Shown: positions 21,760 to 32,800, numbered from the stretch's first letter. The stretch is DNA of 64,000 nucleotides from Dama dama (GCF_033118175.1 NC_083696.1:39975001-40039000), one strand, 5' to 3'. A program made the numbers and translations. The notes: generated from the letters alone by a model not told the origin.

Positions 21760-21985
21760 ACATTGAACTGTTTTCTTGTTTTTAAACACTGAAAACATTT
21801 TGTATTGGGCTATAGCTCATTAACAGTGTTGTGGTAGTGAGCAGCAAAGGGACTCAGCCATTCATAAACATCCAACAAAGTCCCACCGTGTAGCACAGGG
21901 AACTCTGCTCAACGTTAGACGCCAGGCTGAATGGGAGAGTGGTTTGTGGGGAAAACAGATACGTATATACACTGAACAGTTCTTG
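21760..21985 (-). mobile_element. Short L1 with 5' inversion
   Basis: Antisense L1 3' end (about 21778-21873, 'gggctatagctcattaacag') is joined head to head to an upstream 3' UTR segment in sense (about 21874-21968, 'gtagcacagggaactctgct'). The flanks ACATTGAACTGTTTTCTTG and ACACTGAACAGTTCTTG look like a diverged target duplication. The family matches the copy at 19772. Confidence 0.6.
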
Positions 21986-22024
21986 ACTCACAGCAGAGTT
22001 TCCTGACTCCCTGAGTTGATGACT

Positions 22025-22165
22025 GCTTTAAGGATTGATGACATTAAATCTACTGGATCTGTCTTGGCTTTGCCACTGACCCACTCAGCCAGGGAAGGCA
22101 AATTACTTGGTTACTTGATCTCTTCCAGCTTCAGCTTCATCTTGGATGAAATGGAGTTAGTTAAA
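22025..22165 (+). repeat. Possible MIR
   Basis: 'tggctttgccactgacccac ... ggcaaattacttggttactt ... catcttggatgaaatggag' follows the MIR sense core order. Diverged. Confidence 0.5.
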
Positions 22166-22785
22166 ACGGTGGTGATCTGTGACTCTCTGGGTTGTAAGTG
22201 ATAAGAACCCAACTCACACCAGCCTGAGCAAAAAACAAAAAATTCAAGGCAATTTCTTGACCCCCAGAGTTGAGTGGCAAGAAGGCTTACAGTGAAACTG
22301 GCTAAAAGCAGGTATTGGAGTTCATTCAGTCTTTCCCCAGCCACTTCTCACTTCCATTTCTCTCTACCTGGTCAGTTTCATTATCTTGGACTGGCTGAAA
22401 TTATGGCCAAGCACACGGCCCCTGGCAGCTCAGGTTCACATCCTCACAGCTGCATAGCCAGAGCAAAATGGCATTTTCCTTCCAACTCCAGGTTGAAAGG
22501 CCAAGCCAGCTCCTCTTCATCACAGGACATAGTGAGTACCAGGCAAGATAACAAATATGGGAGGGCATTGGGAGGTCTGCCTCAGCTGCAGAATCCCTTC
22601 TTCTTGAGGGTTATCCTGCCTCAGGGCAATTCACTTGCCTATAACCATCATTTCGATGGTTCCTTGTGAGAGCAGACCTTACAGGGGAATAGGATGAGTG
22701 GCAGGGCAGCACATTTGGTGGGGTTGGGTTAACCCCCCGTCCGCCCCTGGGCTCAGCCTTGGTGTAAGGAGGTGCTTCCACGTGT

Positions 22786-23125
22786 CTGTTGTTCAGTCCC
22801 TAAGTAGTGTCCGATTCATTGTGACCCCGTGGATTGCAGCACGCCAGGCTTCCCTGTCCTTCACCATCTCCCAGAGTTTGCTCAAACTCAGGTCCATTGA
22901 ATCGATGATGCCATCCAACCATCTCATCCTCTGTCACTCCCTTCTCCTCCTAATCTCAATCTTTCCCAGTATCAGGGTCTTTTCCAATGAGTGGGCTCTT
23001 CACATCATCAGGTGGCCAAAGTATTGGAGCTTCGGTTTCAGCATCAGTCCTTCCAATGAATATTCAGGGTTGATTTTCTTTAGGATTGATCTTCTGGTTT
23101 GATCTTCTTGCTGCCTAAGAGACTT
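22786..23125 (-). mobile_element. BovB 3' fragment
   Basis: Antisense BovB 3' end from 'tgttgttcagtccctaagta' through 'catcctctgtcactcccttc' to 'ttgatcttcttgctgcctaa'. 5' truncated. Confidence 0.85.
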
Positions 23126-24332
23126 CCCACAAACCCAAAGAGAATGATCCAGATTCTCAGAATGACGTGAATGACTTTGCATCCTTTCAGTCTGTCTCTG
23201 GGGTTCACAATATCATCCGTGAAGCAACAAAGAGAAAACAGGGGACAGTGAAAACATCCTTGTGGCCAAAGACCTGCCACTAATGCCACCTTCATGTTCC
23301 GCCATCTCTCTGGGAGAAGTGGATTTTGTCTCTTATCAGCATCTTCCCCATCCATGGGTCTTGTAACCTGCCATCCTCTCATGGAATCCCATTAATCACA
23401 GCCCTTTAATAGCAGCATCTCTTATCTGAGAGGTGAAGAAATGAGGCAGTACAACTCTTGGGCCCCTCATATGCTCCTACCTAATAGTGTGAGATCCTCC
23501 TGATGTAAAACTAGCCTGACTGCAGAGCAGGCCCAAGGCTCCAGGGTGGGCCAAGCTGTGATGCTGCTATAAGCTTGCCCCTAGGCTGCAGGCAGTAGCA
23601 ATAGGGCAGTGATGTAGAGGGACCATGAGAGGATCAGAAGAACGTGACTCCTCCCAAGGATCAAAATTGTCTGAGGGTGATATGCATGAACAGGAGTATA
23701 ACTTACCGGCTTAAGCCATAACTTCCCGGCTACAGTGTGTACACACACCCACCGTCCCCAGGGTAGCCGGACACACCCTGAGGCACCCACACCACCCTCT
23801 GGGTCTTCAGTGTTGTCTGCTGACTGTCTTAGTATTGATTTTGTACAAGTGGTGGTGAGGGAACACCTAGACTAGGACTTGGTCCATCCCCCCCGCCCCC
23901 CACCCCCACAGAAGTGACTAAAACACAAATCTGACAGTGTCACTTCTCTCTGCTCCAGACTCTCCAGGCCCCAAGTGGCCATGGGTGTAAACTCTGCGTG
24001 GTGGTCGAGGTTGCTGCCCTTCCCAGGCAGGCCCTTCCTCCTGTGCTCTACCTACTCCACTCTTCTTGATGTGCCTGCTCCTTAAAAGGCCCACCTTCTC
24101 CATGAAGCCTTCCATCCTGAAGCTGCCAGTCTCTGAGAGTCGGTTGAATAGGCCCCTCATCGAGTGGTTTCCCAAGCAGCTTCTGAAACACCACGAGGGT
24201 TCCCAGGCCAGCACTAGGACAGACAGATGGATCTGAGTGTGTCTGGAGGGGAGGGGTCACCGGCCCCTTGCCTCTGCTCAGCGGCTCCAGGTTTGCCTTT
24301 ATCTGTCATATATTTGGCATCCAAGTAAAATT
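23126..24332. other. Intergenic sequence, nothing recognised
   Basis: Contains a C-rich low-complexity tract at about 23887-23910. Minus-strand open frames of 60-100 codons here resemble no protein I know. Confidence 0.35.
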
Positions 24333-24344
24333 TCATCTATTCAG

Positions 24345-24562
24345 GGACTTCCTGGTGGTCCAGTGGTTAAGAATCTGCCTTCCAATTCAGAGGACACGGG
24401 TTCGACTCTTGGTCTGGGAACTAAGATCCCAGGTGCCTCCGAGGACCTGAGCCCATGCATCACAGCTAGAGAACTCTAAGCCACAATGAAAGGTCCAGAG
24501 TGCTGTAACTAAAACCCAATGCATCCAGGAATATATAAACAAACATTTTAAATAAAATAGTG
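24345..24562 (+). repeat. CHR-type SINE
   Basis: Artiodactyl tRNA-derived SINE, 'ggacttcctggtggtccagt' head and A-rich 'aaataaaata' end. Target duplication TCTATTCAG at about 24336-24344 and 24563-24571. Confidence 0.8.
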
Positions 24563-24613
24563 TCTATTCAGAGGATTGTTGTGAGGACTAATAAGAAAAC
24601 TACAATACTTGGA

Positions 24614-24832
24614 GGGCTTCCCAGGGGGTACTAGTGGTAGAGAACCCGCTCCATGCAGGAGACATAAGAAATGAGGGTTCAGTCCTGGGTTGGGAACATC
24701 CCCTGGTGGAGGGCGTGGCAACCCACTGCAGTATTCTTTCCTGGAGAATTCCATGGACAGAGGAGGCTGGCGGGCTATAATTCATAGGGTGACAAAGAGT
24801 CGGACACGATGGAAGCCATTTAGCATGCATGC
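24614..24832 (+). repeat. Bov-tA SINE
   Basis: Sense copy 'gggcttcccagggggtacta' to 'gtcggacacgatggaagcca'. Perfect 9 bp target duplication ACAATACTT at 24602-24610 and 24833-24841. Confidence 0.92.
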
Positions 24833-24841
24833 ACAATACTT

Positions 24842-25689
24842 AGACCAGCACACTTTAAATGTCAGGTAACTTTTAGCTACTATTGTTTTAGTGCCAAGTC
24901 AATGATTTCTGTATCATTGAGTCTCATTGGTTCAGAAAGCTCTTACATGCCATCTGCATGAAATGCTGGTTGGTCCTAAAACAGCTAGACATTGGATGGG
25001 CCAGTCTCCCCATTCAGTGCTGAGCCCTCATTGGAGGAGGTGGGTAAGTCTGTTTATCAAGATAAGCATCTTACCCGGCCTTCTTCCCCATCCTCAGCCA
25101 CTCTCTCCGCACTTTTTCTCCCGCTCGGGACACGGATGGCACCAGTGGCTTCTGTCTGTGTTTGAGGAAGAGCGCCATCAGGGATGCGCCGGGCCCACCA
25201 TGCCCACAGGGCTTAGTTTCTGAGGGGCCTTGAGCCCAGCTCAGCAACAAGAGGTCAGCAGCCTCCACCCCCAGCCTCATCTCTTAGACCACCGGGTTAG
25301 CCTGGCCTTCTCTTGCTACCCCACTCTCCCACCCCAGCCCGCCCCCTGCCTCTTCTACCCAGGTGGAGTCCATCCAGAGTCTCCAGGGAGAAGCAATGTC
25401 ATGCTTGAATTGACCCATCAGTTTTTCTACTTATCAATCAGCTACCTGCTGGCACTGCCAAGAGGATCCATGAATAGTTTTTCTTTTTTTTAAAGGTCTT
25501 ACCATCCATTGGTATGTCATAGAAATAAAATCCTGGCAAGGGGATTTTGGCTGTGTCTATAACATTTTATTTCTCAAAAAAAAAAAAAAACCTGCCATGT
25601 GTTACATGATCGCAATTATCTCTGCATGTTTTGATCCCTTAAAACATCTTGTAATAGAAATAACATGTTTTAAGAGATAGAAATAAAAC
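24842..25689. other. Intergenic sequence, nothing recognised
   Basis: No gene or young repeat seen. An A-run lies at about 25577-25590. Confidence 0.35.
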
Positions 25690-25815
25690 TGACCCAAGAT
25701 TAAGAGACATGGGTTAAAGTTTTCTGACTTTGTCGCTAACATGATTCTGCATGAGTCATTTTGATTCTCTGAACCTCAGTTTCCACTCTTGTAAAATGAC
25801 TCCTTGGGTCTCTCA
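25690..25815 (+). repeat. MIR fragment
   Basis: 'agacatgggttaaagttttc...catgagtcattttgattctc tgaacctcagtttccactct tgtaaaatga' follows the MIR consensus order. Confidence 0.6.
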
Positions 25816-25852
25816 ACACCCAATTCTGTGAATTTTAAATAGGAATGCAGCA

Positions 25853-26085
25853 TTGACATGTATACACTACCACGTGTAAAATAGCTGGTGGTGAGCTTCT
25901 ATATGGCGCAGGGAGCTCAGGTCGGTGCTCTGTGACGACCTAGAGGGGTGGGATGGGGGTGTGGAAGGGAGGCTCCCGAGGGAGGGGACAGATGTGTTCT
26001 TAGGGCTGATTCATGTTGTTGTACAACAGGAACTAACGCAACATTGTAAAGCAATTACCCTCCAATCAAACGTAAATAGATAGGA
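25853..26085 (+). repeat. L1 3' UTR fragment
   Basis: Sense L1 3' end, 'catgtatacactaccacgtg' to 'taacgcaacattgtaaagca attaccctccaat'. Full 3' terminus, strongly 5' truncated. Confidence 0.75.
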
Positions 26086-26679
26086 ATGCCAGATGCGTCC
26101 TGGTCCTGAACATTTCCCTCTAGCACGTCCTGCCTCCACGCCTTCCAGCTCATCCTCTATCTCCTCTCTTTCCCCTCCCCGAGCCCCGTCAGAGGAAATG
26201 GAAACTTGGATAAATATATGAACAGGATGAAAGCCTTCGCCGATGCCTAAAGCATTTCCAGCATCAGGGCACCGCAGGGTGGTCTGGAAGTGCTTCCCCA
26301 TCCTTCGCTCTGTGCCTGGGTGGTCATTTCCCTTATGAACTGTGAAAACAGCATGACCGTCTTGCTTGTATTGGGCAAGACTTGACTCAGGCCAAATACG
26401 AACCCCGGGCTGAGTGACTTTTTTCTTGATCTGTGGGTCTCTGGCTGTGTTGTTCTGAATGATTTTGAGAAAAACGTCTGTCAGAGCAGCCCCATGTGGT
26501 AGTTCTGGAAGAAGGGAGTTTTCTTTGTGGGCTAGTCTCCTGTGTCCCTGTGCAGTCAAGGGGCTCAGCAGAACCCTCTGGAGAGCCAAGCACAGTCTTA
26601 GCCTCCAGTCCCTCACTCTAGGGGGATGTGGACCCATCCCTCCCTCAGAAATTGGTTCTGCCCCTTCTCAGATGATGTG
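26086..26679. other. Single-copy sequence with a 208-codon minus-strand frame
   Basis: An open frame on the minus strand (26637 down to 26011) covers this stretch and ends inside the L1 fragment. No domain recognised. It is most likely a chance frame. Confidence 0.3.
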
Positions 26680-26689
26680 TGCATGTGTG

Positions 26690-26890
26690 TGTATGAAGTC
26701 GTGGCAGACTCTTCTGCAACCCCATGGACTGTAGCCCACCAGGCTTCACTGTCCATGGGATTCTCCAGGCAACAAAGCTGGAGCGGGTTGTCATTTCCTT
26801 CTCCAGGGAATCTTCCTGACCCAGGGATCAAACCCAAGTCTCCCGCATCTCCTGCATTGGCAGGTAGATTCTTTACCTCTGCATCTCCCA
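26690..26890 (-). repeat. Bov-tA SINE
   Basis: Antisense copy, 'gtatgaagtcgtggcagact' to 'agattctttacctctgcatc'. The head lacks the usual 'ccagggaagccc' end. Confidence 0.8.
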
Positions 26891-27445
26891 TTGGATACCA
26901 TCATTCTGATGCACCATCTATGATGGCCTGCCCATTTTATGGGGAAGGGGGTGCTGAGAGCTGGGAGTGGGAGAGAGTCAGTCTCAAATTGCCTCTGGCA
27001 GCCGGAGCGCTGTGAGAAGGTCACAGCCCCCTTCCCTAGACAAACAGTTCCCAACGCATGTCCCCGTGGGGGCCTTTGTTAAGCTGTCGAGCAGACCAAG
27101 TGCAGAGGGATGACGGCCACCCAGTTAGAGCCCGTGGAAGCTTCTGCAGACACCCCTCCTCGCCTTGGGCTCCCCAGAAGCAAGCAGCCATGGAGGGGGC
27201 AGGGAGCAGGTGACCAGGGGCACCATTAGCAAAATACTCTTGGGTTCCTATTGCCCAATAAATCCTCCCTACTGGCTTTTCTTGGTTGATCAGCACTTAT
27301 GGGAGCAGAGCAAAGCTGAGTCACTCTCTGTTACCGAACTTGCCCTCAGACCCAAATCCTTTTTGCCATATAGAGAAGTCTGCAGAGAAAGCTGGCAGAA
27401 ATAGGTACAGAGCTGGAGGAACAGATCTTATATTTTTCCCCTAAA
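26891..27445. other. Intergenic sequence, nothing recognised
   Basis: No gene or repeat family recognised. Confidence 0.35.
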
Positions 27446-27572
27446 TTTGGCTGGCTTTGTTGAGTCTTAGTTGCCCCAAGGCATGTGGGACCTTAGTTCC
27501 CTGGCCAGGGATCAAACCCGTGTCCCCTGCCTTAGAAGGCAGATTCTTAACCATTCGACCATCAGGAAGTAC
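27446..27572 (-). repeat. CHR-type SINE
   Basis: Antisense, 'ggctttgttgagtcttagtt gccccaag' to 'cattcgaccatcaggaagta'. Confidence 0.75.
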
Positions 27573-28218
27573 CAGCAGACCTTTTCAAAGGGTCTTGGGG
27601 TGGAGGGAGAGAGAGGTCTTCTGGCAAGTATGGCGTCTGAAACATGAATGGGCTTCAAAGTGCAGAGACAGGGCACCGGCACGTGTCAGGTCAGAAGTTC
27701 CTGCGAAAGCGGCGGAGTGGATTCTGTGGGGCTACAGTGGCCTCCACGCCCTCTGCACCGCGTCCTCTATGCCCCATACTGCTCCCGGAGCCCTCAGGTC
27801 CTCATTACTGGTGGCGGTGGTCAGGAGGCAGGTTCTTGGACCGGGAGCAGGTGCATCACTTGTTAGAGCTGTTGGAAATCAGACTCTCAGGGTCCACCCA
27901 GACCTAAAGCAGAGTGCCTTTGAACAAGATACCTGTATAATCTCTCTACATCCTGAAAGTCCGAGAAGCACAGGTCCAGCCGCCCAGGGGTACCATTCCC
28001 ACCCCCCACCACCTCCAAGGCTGGTTTTTCTGGGCCCTGCACTGGCCTCCTTGCCGTCTGTTCTCATGCTATATCCTTCATACCCTGTAGCTATGCGCTC
28101 TGCCAACCTTCAAGTGGAAAATAAAAGTCTGATTAAATCATGCCATTGGGTAACTGAGGGTAGCTTACACTGTCAGACTCACAGAGCATCTTCATATTTA
28201 CACGTAAGAAACACCTCT
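27573..28218. other. Intergenic sequence, nothing recognised
   Basis: A plus-strand open frame (27457-28287) spans this stretch and both flanking CHR SINEs. I see no homology and no splice structure. Confidence 0.35.
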
Positions 28219-28499
28219 CTTTTTGGTTTGTTTATTTGGCTGCGCTGGGTCTTTGTCGCTATGCACTGGCCTTCTCTAGTGCGGTGAGCAGGGGCTCCTC
28301 TTTATTGCAATGCCCAGTTTTCTCATTTGGGCGGCTTCTTGTTGCAGAGCACCAGCTCTAGGCATGCAAGCTCAGTAGTTGTGGCCCACAGGCTTAGTCT
28401 CTCCATGGTATGTGGGATCTTCCCAGACCAAGGATTGAACCCATGTCTCCTGCATTGGTAGAAGGACTCTTAACCACTGGATCACCAGCGACATCCCCA
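28219..28499 (-). repeat. CHR-type SINE, long copy
   Basis: Antisense, 'ttatttggctgcgctgggtc' to 'ccactggatcaccagcgaca'. About 280 bp. Confidence 0.8.
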
Positions 28500-28786
28500 G
28501 GAAAATCATTTTAACCTAAATGCCATAGGGAAAAAAAATGTACTACTGGAGTGATATCCATGGGGTAGGATATGCCTTTGAACCGCAGCAGGGCAGTGCC
28601 TCTGATCCAGGCTAACTATGTGGAGGGTGGTTTAATTCATCCTCTTGTCCCTCTTTCTGGTGGCGCTATCATGCTCCCATGGGAGAAGAGAGAGAGAAGC
28701 AAGGAGACAGGGCAGACAAAGCCAGGGACTCTGTAAGAAGCCATGGAAGGCCCCACTGCGACCTGCACATAGACGTCTATGGATTG

Positions 28787-28993
28787 TGCTAGGTGCCTCT
28801 TGCTGTCATGGCAACCCCATGGCCTGTAGCCCTCCAAGCTCCTCTGTCCATGGGATTCTCTCTGCAAGAATACTGGAATGGGGTAATATTTCCTCTTCCA
28901 GTGGATCTTCCTGACCCAGGGATCGAACCCGCATTTCTTATGTCTCTTGCCATAGCAGGTGAATTCTTTTCCACTAGCACCACTGGGAAGCTC
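28787..28993 (-). repeat. Bov-tA SINE
   Basis: Antisense, 'tgctaggtgcctcttgctgt' to 'ctagcaccactgggaagctc'. Confidence 0.82.
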
Positions 28994-29019
28994 GGCTCTG
29001 TGCCCAGCGTGTGGCTTAT

Positions 29020-29140
29020 GGGGAAGACACTGGCTTTGGAGCCTGAACAGCCTGGGCTAGCTGTGAGAACCTGAGTGTGCTATCTTCAATTCTCTCAGCT
29101 TGTATCTGCTAATCGGTCAAAAATGATCCCCAGTGGGTTG
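29020..29140 (+). repeat. Possible MIR
   Basis: 'tggctttggagcctgaacag...ctgtgagaacctgagtgtgc ... attctctcagcttgtatctg' resembles the MIR core. Confidence 0.45.
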
Positions 29141-29634
29141 CAGGGCAAATGAAACATCCATAGTGAGCCATTTCAGGGTGGGCGCTCAAAGCGTGTGAAT
29201 TCTCTCCCCTGTCCTTGCCGGGAGCAGCACAAGGAGAGCTGACAGACAGCCCCGACCTTCAAGAAGGCCAACCACACAATGGAGCAGCAGAAAATGATGA
29301 AATCCTCCAAGGCCCTGGAGGATCAAATGCGCCAATGAGCAGCAGAGCCAGCGATGGAGTCTGAAGAAGTCTCCAAAGTCTCTGGGTGGACACGGAACTG
29401 GTGACGATGAACGAGAGACTATAAGTGCACACACAGCGGGCACAGAGGCCTGGAGGGGGGACTGGGCGGGACGCCAGGGAACCGTGACGGAAGAGTCAGT
29501 CAAGGCAGGGACCATATTGGTGAGGAAGGAACGGGGGAAGGAAGGCATGGAGGCTGAGGCCTGTGCCTGGGAGGCCTTGAAAAACCAAGATGAAGACTTG
29601 GGATATTGGGTTTTGTTTTGGTCTTTTTTTTGTT
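29141..29634. other. Intergenic sequence, nothing recognised
   Basis: No supported gene. Ends in a T/G-rich run before an L1 tail. Confidence 0.35.
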
Positions 29635-29712
29635 TTGTTTCTTAACTGATGGATAATTGTTTTACAATATTGTTGGTTTCTGCCATACATCAGCATGAAT
29701 CAGCCATAGTTT
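29635..29712 (-). repeat. L1 3' tip
   Basis: Antisense 'ggataattgttttacaatat' to 'cagcatgaatcagccatagt', the last 75 bp or so of artiodactyl L1. Confidence 0.65.
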
Positions 29713-29799
29713 TTTTTAAACAAAATTTCTGAAGTTTTGTTCCATTTGATTGGATCAATTTGTTTTAAAGTTTTATTTACTTATTTTTTTTTTTAAAAA

Positions 29800-29948
29800 A
29801 AGTTTATTTGGCTGCACCTGGACTTAGTTGTGACATGAGGGATCTTTAGTTGTGGCATGTGGGGTCTAGTTCCCCAACCAGCGATCAAATCCCAGCCCCC
29901 TGCATTGGGAATGTGGAGTCTTAGCCATTGGGCCACAAGGGGAATCCG
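29800..29948 (-). repeat. CHR-type SINE
   Basis: Antisense, 'agtttatttggctgcacctg' to 'cattgggccacaaggggaat'. Confidence 0.78.
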
Positions 29949-30025
29949 GGAATACTGGGTTTTTATGATGTACACACCTCAAGAGTGTTTATTTATTCAT
30001 CATACTCTCCTCCCCAGTTTTACTA

Positions 30026-30217
30026 GGGGCTGCCCTGGTGGCTCAGACAGTAAAGAATCTGCCTGCAATGCAGGAGACCCAGGTTTGATTCCTGGGTCTG
30101 AAAGATCCCCTGCAGAAGGAAATGGTCACCCACTTCAGTAGGCTTGCCTGGAGAATCCCATGGATGGAGGAGCCTTGGGGTCACAAAGAGTGACCGACCG
30201 ACTGATGGACTAACACA
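30026..30217 (+). repeat. Bov-tA SINE
   Basis: Sense, 'gggctgccctggtggctcag' to 'ccgactgatggactaacaca'. A small deletion removes 'gggctacagtccatg'. Confidence 0.87.
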
Positions 30218-30291
30218 GACACATCTAGATTCAGAGCTCCTGTTTGTCGGGAGTGTGCAGTGCGCCTGGAAAGAGCAGATTTGATTTACTG

Positions 30292-30566
30292 TGGGGACTT
30301 TCCTGGTGATCCAGTGGTTACGAATCCGCCCTTGAGATGCAGAAGACGCAGGTTTGGTCCCTGGTCAGGGAACTGAGATCCCATATGCTGCAGAGCAACT
30401 AAGCCTGTGGGCTGTAACTACTGAGCCCATGCACTCAAGCCTGCATGGAGCCCCGAGGAAGGAGCCTACATGACACAAGGAAGAGCCCACGGGCTGCAAC
30501 TAAGACCTGACTGATACAGCCTAATAAATAAACAAGTCAATAAACAAAATAAAAGTTTAAAAAAAT
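30292..30566 (+). repeat. CHR-type SINE
   Basis: Sense, 'ggggactttcctggtgatcc' through 'gcaactaagacctgactgat' to an A-rich 'aataaataaacaagtcaata' tail. Confidence 0.8.
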
Positions 30567-30609
30567 GGCTTACTGTGCAGGTGAGTCTAGAACCTCACCC
30601 TACTAATAG

Positions 30610-30995
30610 AAACGACCCATTTCTGGGCACTCTCCGCATGCCAGCAGCTGAGGTTCTTTATTGTGAAAGGCCTCACCTTTCCTTTCAATAATCCCTGGGA
30701 AAGTGTTTATCTGTCAGTCTTGTCCAACTCTTTGTGACCCCATGGACTGTAGCCCCCAGGCTCCTCTGTCCATGGGATTTCCCAGGTAAGAATACTGGAG
30801 TGGGCTGCATTTCTCCCTCCAGGAGATCTTTTCAATCGTGATCAAACCTGGGTCTCCTGCATTGAAGGCAGCTTCCTTACTGTTTCAGCCACCAGGGAAG
30901 ACAATTGTTTTTGCGCCCATTTTGCATGAGGAAACCAAGGCACGCTCAGAAAGGCCAAATAACTTACCCCAGGTCGCACATCCAGAGCTCCTCTA
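30610..30995 (-). repeat. MIR split by a Bov-tA
   Basis: 'gcatgccagcagctgaggtt' and 'cctttcaataatccctggga' on one side, and 'cccattttgcatgaggaaac ... aacttaccccaggtcgcaca' on the other, read as one antisense MIR. The Bov-tA at 30703-30900 interrupts it. Confidence 0.6.
30703..30900 (-). repeat. Bov-tA SINE
   Basis: Antisense, 'gtttatctgtcagtcttgtc' to 'gtttcagccaccagggaag'. Confidence 0.88.
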
Positions 30996-31570
30996 CTAGC
31001 CACTGTCCTCTTTTCAAAAAAGCAACTCTGCCTCTCACCTCCCGGAGGGCTTAGGGTTCTCAGACACACTGCTTCCAAACCATTCTTTTCCCACACGGGC
31101 TAGAAAATCTTTGGTTTTCCTGAAGGGAGGACATGAAGGTGGGCAAACAAACTCCTGGCCTATTTCAGCCCACATTCCTTGGCTCACATACCCCCTGCCT
31201 TCCGTTGCAAAGTCAGCAAAGGCCAGTTGGGTTTTTCTCACTTCCCATCACTCTACCCTTACTTCAGCGTCACCTCTCCTCCTTGACTCTGACTCTCTCG
31301 CCTCCTTCTTTCACTTATAAGAGCCCAGTGATCACAGGATCACAGATAACCCAGAATAATCTTCCCATCTCAAGGTCAGATGGTTAGCAACATGAATTCC
31401 ATCTGCAACTTAACTCACCCGTGCCATTTGCAGGTGTTGCAATCAAGGCATCTTGGAAGTGGGGTGCTTCTTGTTCTCCAGAACTCCATTCCATCGAAAG
31501 AAGCCTGCAACAGCACCTTGTGCCTTCTTAGGCCTGTCATTTTCACTCAGTTTAAGCTGCACCGAGAGCA
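30996..31570. other. Intergenic sequence, nothing recognised
   Basis: No gene or repeat recognised. Confidence 0.35.
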
Positions 31571-31574
31571 AGGA

Positions 31575-31710
31575 GGGGATTTCCCAGGCCAGAATACTGG
31601 CGCAGGTAGCCATTTCCTTCTCCAGGGGATCTTCCTGCCCCAGGGACTGAACTCACGCCTCCTGCATTGGCAGGCAGATTCTTTACCACTGCACCACCAG
31701 GGAAGTTCCC
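31575..31710 (-). repeat. Bov-tA SINE, 5' part
   Basis: Antisense copy holding the tRNA-like head and middle, 'gggatttcccaggccagaat' to 'ctgcaccaccagggaagttc'. On the minus strand its head begins directly after a tRNA-Asp-like sequence. Confidence 0.83.
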
Positions 31711-31712
31711 GC

Positions 31713-31784
31713 CTCCTTGTTGGGGAATCAAACCTCAGTCTCCTGCGTGACAAGCAGGGATACTCATCACTATACAAACAAGGA
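31713..31784 (-). tRNA. tRNA-Asp(GTC)-like sequence, probable pseudogene
   Basis: The minus strand is 72 nt, the length of mammalian tRNA-Asp, with about 60 identical positions to the tRNA-Asp-GTC sequence I recall. Acceptor stem TCCTTGT/ACAAGGA pairs fully. The anticodon arm CCTGC-TTGTCAC-GCAGG pairs fully and keeps U33 and anticodon GTC. The T stem TGAGG/CCCCA has one A-C mismatch. Damage: position 9 A to T in box A, G19 to A, and C56 to T in box B (GGTTTGATTCC). No T-run terminator follows closely. These faults suggest a tRNA pseudogene or a retroposed copy. The paired changes in the stems all sit at former CpG sites, so deamination alone can explain them. Confidence 0.7.
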
Positions 31785-31924
31785 AAACATCTGAAATACT
31801 AAGCACCAAAGGAGCACATGTGAAGTGATGTAAAAGAAAGTGCTGGGGCTGTGTCCCCATCCTGAAGGGACACTTGATATCTGAGGAAGAGGTGATGGAA
31901 GAAAGGAGCCCAAGCTCAGTTCTG

Positions 31925-32800
31925 GCTCTCAGTTTTTAATTTTAAAAATTATAATCAGTACAAGGAAATGCACTCTGTTCTCCTCCTCTTCTCCCAATCT
32001 GCTATCTCCATCTCACTGATCAGAGGAAACTGAAACTGCTTTATTGAGATATTTATTACTCTTGCAGAATTTTCTGAATGTTAAAATGCTCAAATGTAAA
32101 ATATTCTATGGATAACTGGTGACTACTTGTTTTTTTACACAATGAGTTCAGTTTATAACTTTTTTTCGAGTTGAATCTCACACAGACCAAATTAAGGACA
32201 CTTTCCCAAGTCAGTATGTTGTGCATTTGTAGATTTTTAGGGTAAATCTTGGGCTTTCCTGGTGGCTCAGATAGTAAAGAATCCGCCTGCAGTGCAGGAG
32301 ACCTGGGTTCCATCTCTGTGTTGGGAAGATCCCCTGGAGGAGGACATGGCAACCCTCTCCAGTATTCTCGCCTGGAGAATCCCTGTGGCCAGAGGAGCCT
32401 GGCGGGCTACATTCTGTGGGGTTGCAAAGAGCTGGACATGACTGAGCGACTAAGCCCAGCCCCGCACAGCACAGGGTAAATCTCAAAGCATGGAATACCT
32501 ATGTCACAGGATATGCCCAGTTTTAATTCTGACAGATTCTGCCAAGCTGGTATCCAAATATACAAAGCTGACTTACTCTTCAACAGTATGGAAGCAACTC
32601 TTCCTCACACACCCACAAACACTAGACATCATCCATCTTTCTAATCTCTATTGTTCTGATAGGTGGAAAGAAGGTATCTAAATGTGGTTTTGATTTGCAT
32701 ATCCAAAATGATGAGTGTGGTTAAACTATTTTTTTTTTCCCTGTGCCTGTTTATGTTTTAAATCTTTGAGCCATCTAGGGTTTATTTTGTTATAAGAATA
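31925..32800 (-). repeat. Probable old L1 fragment, split by a Bov-tA
   Basis: 'tctgataggtggaaagaagg tatctaaatgtggttttgat ttgcata' and neighbouring text resembles the antisense 3' UTR of old mammalian L1. Diverged, boundaries approximate. Confidence 0.45.
32251..32472 (+). repeat. Bov-tA SINE
   Basis: Full-length sense copy, 'gggctttcctggtggctcag' to 'ggacatgactgagcgactaa'. Target duplication AGGGTAAATCT at 32239-32249 and 32473-32483. Confidence 0.93.

Noticed and set aside
27457..28287. 276-codon plus-strand frame as a gene
   Set aside because: Both ends lie in CHR SINEs, and no domain or splice structure is visible.
31713..31784. A functional tRNA-Asp gene with true compensatory evolution
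   Set aside because: The paired stem changes all fall at CpG dinucleotides, where decay on both strands gives the same pattern. Box A and box B are damaged and no close terminator follows. Kept as a probable pseudogene.
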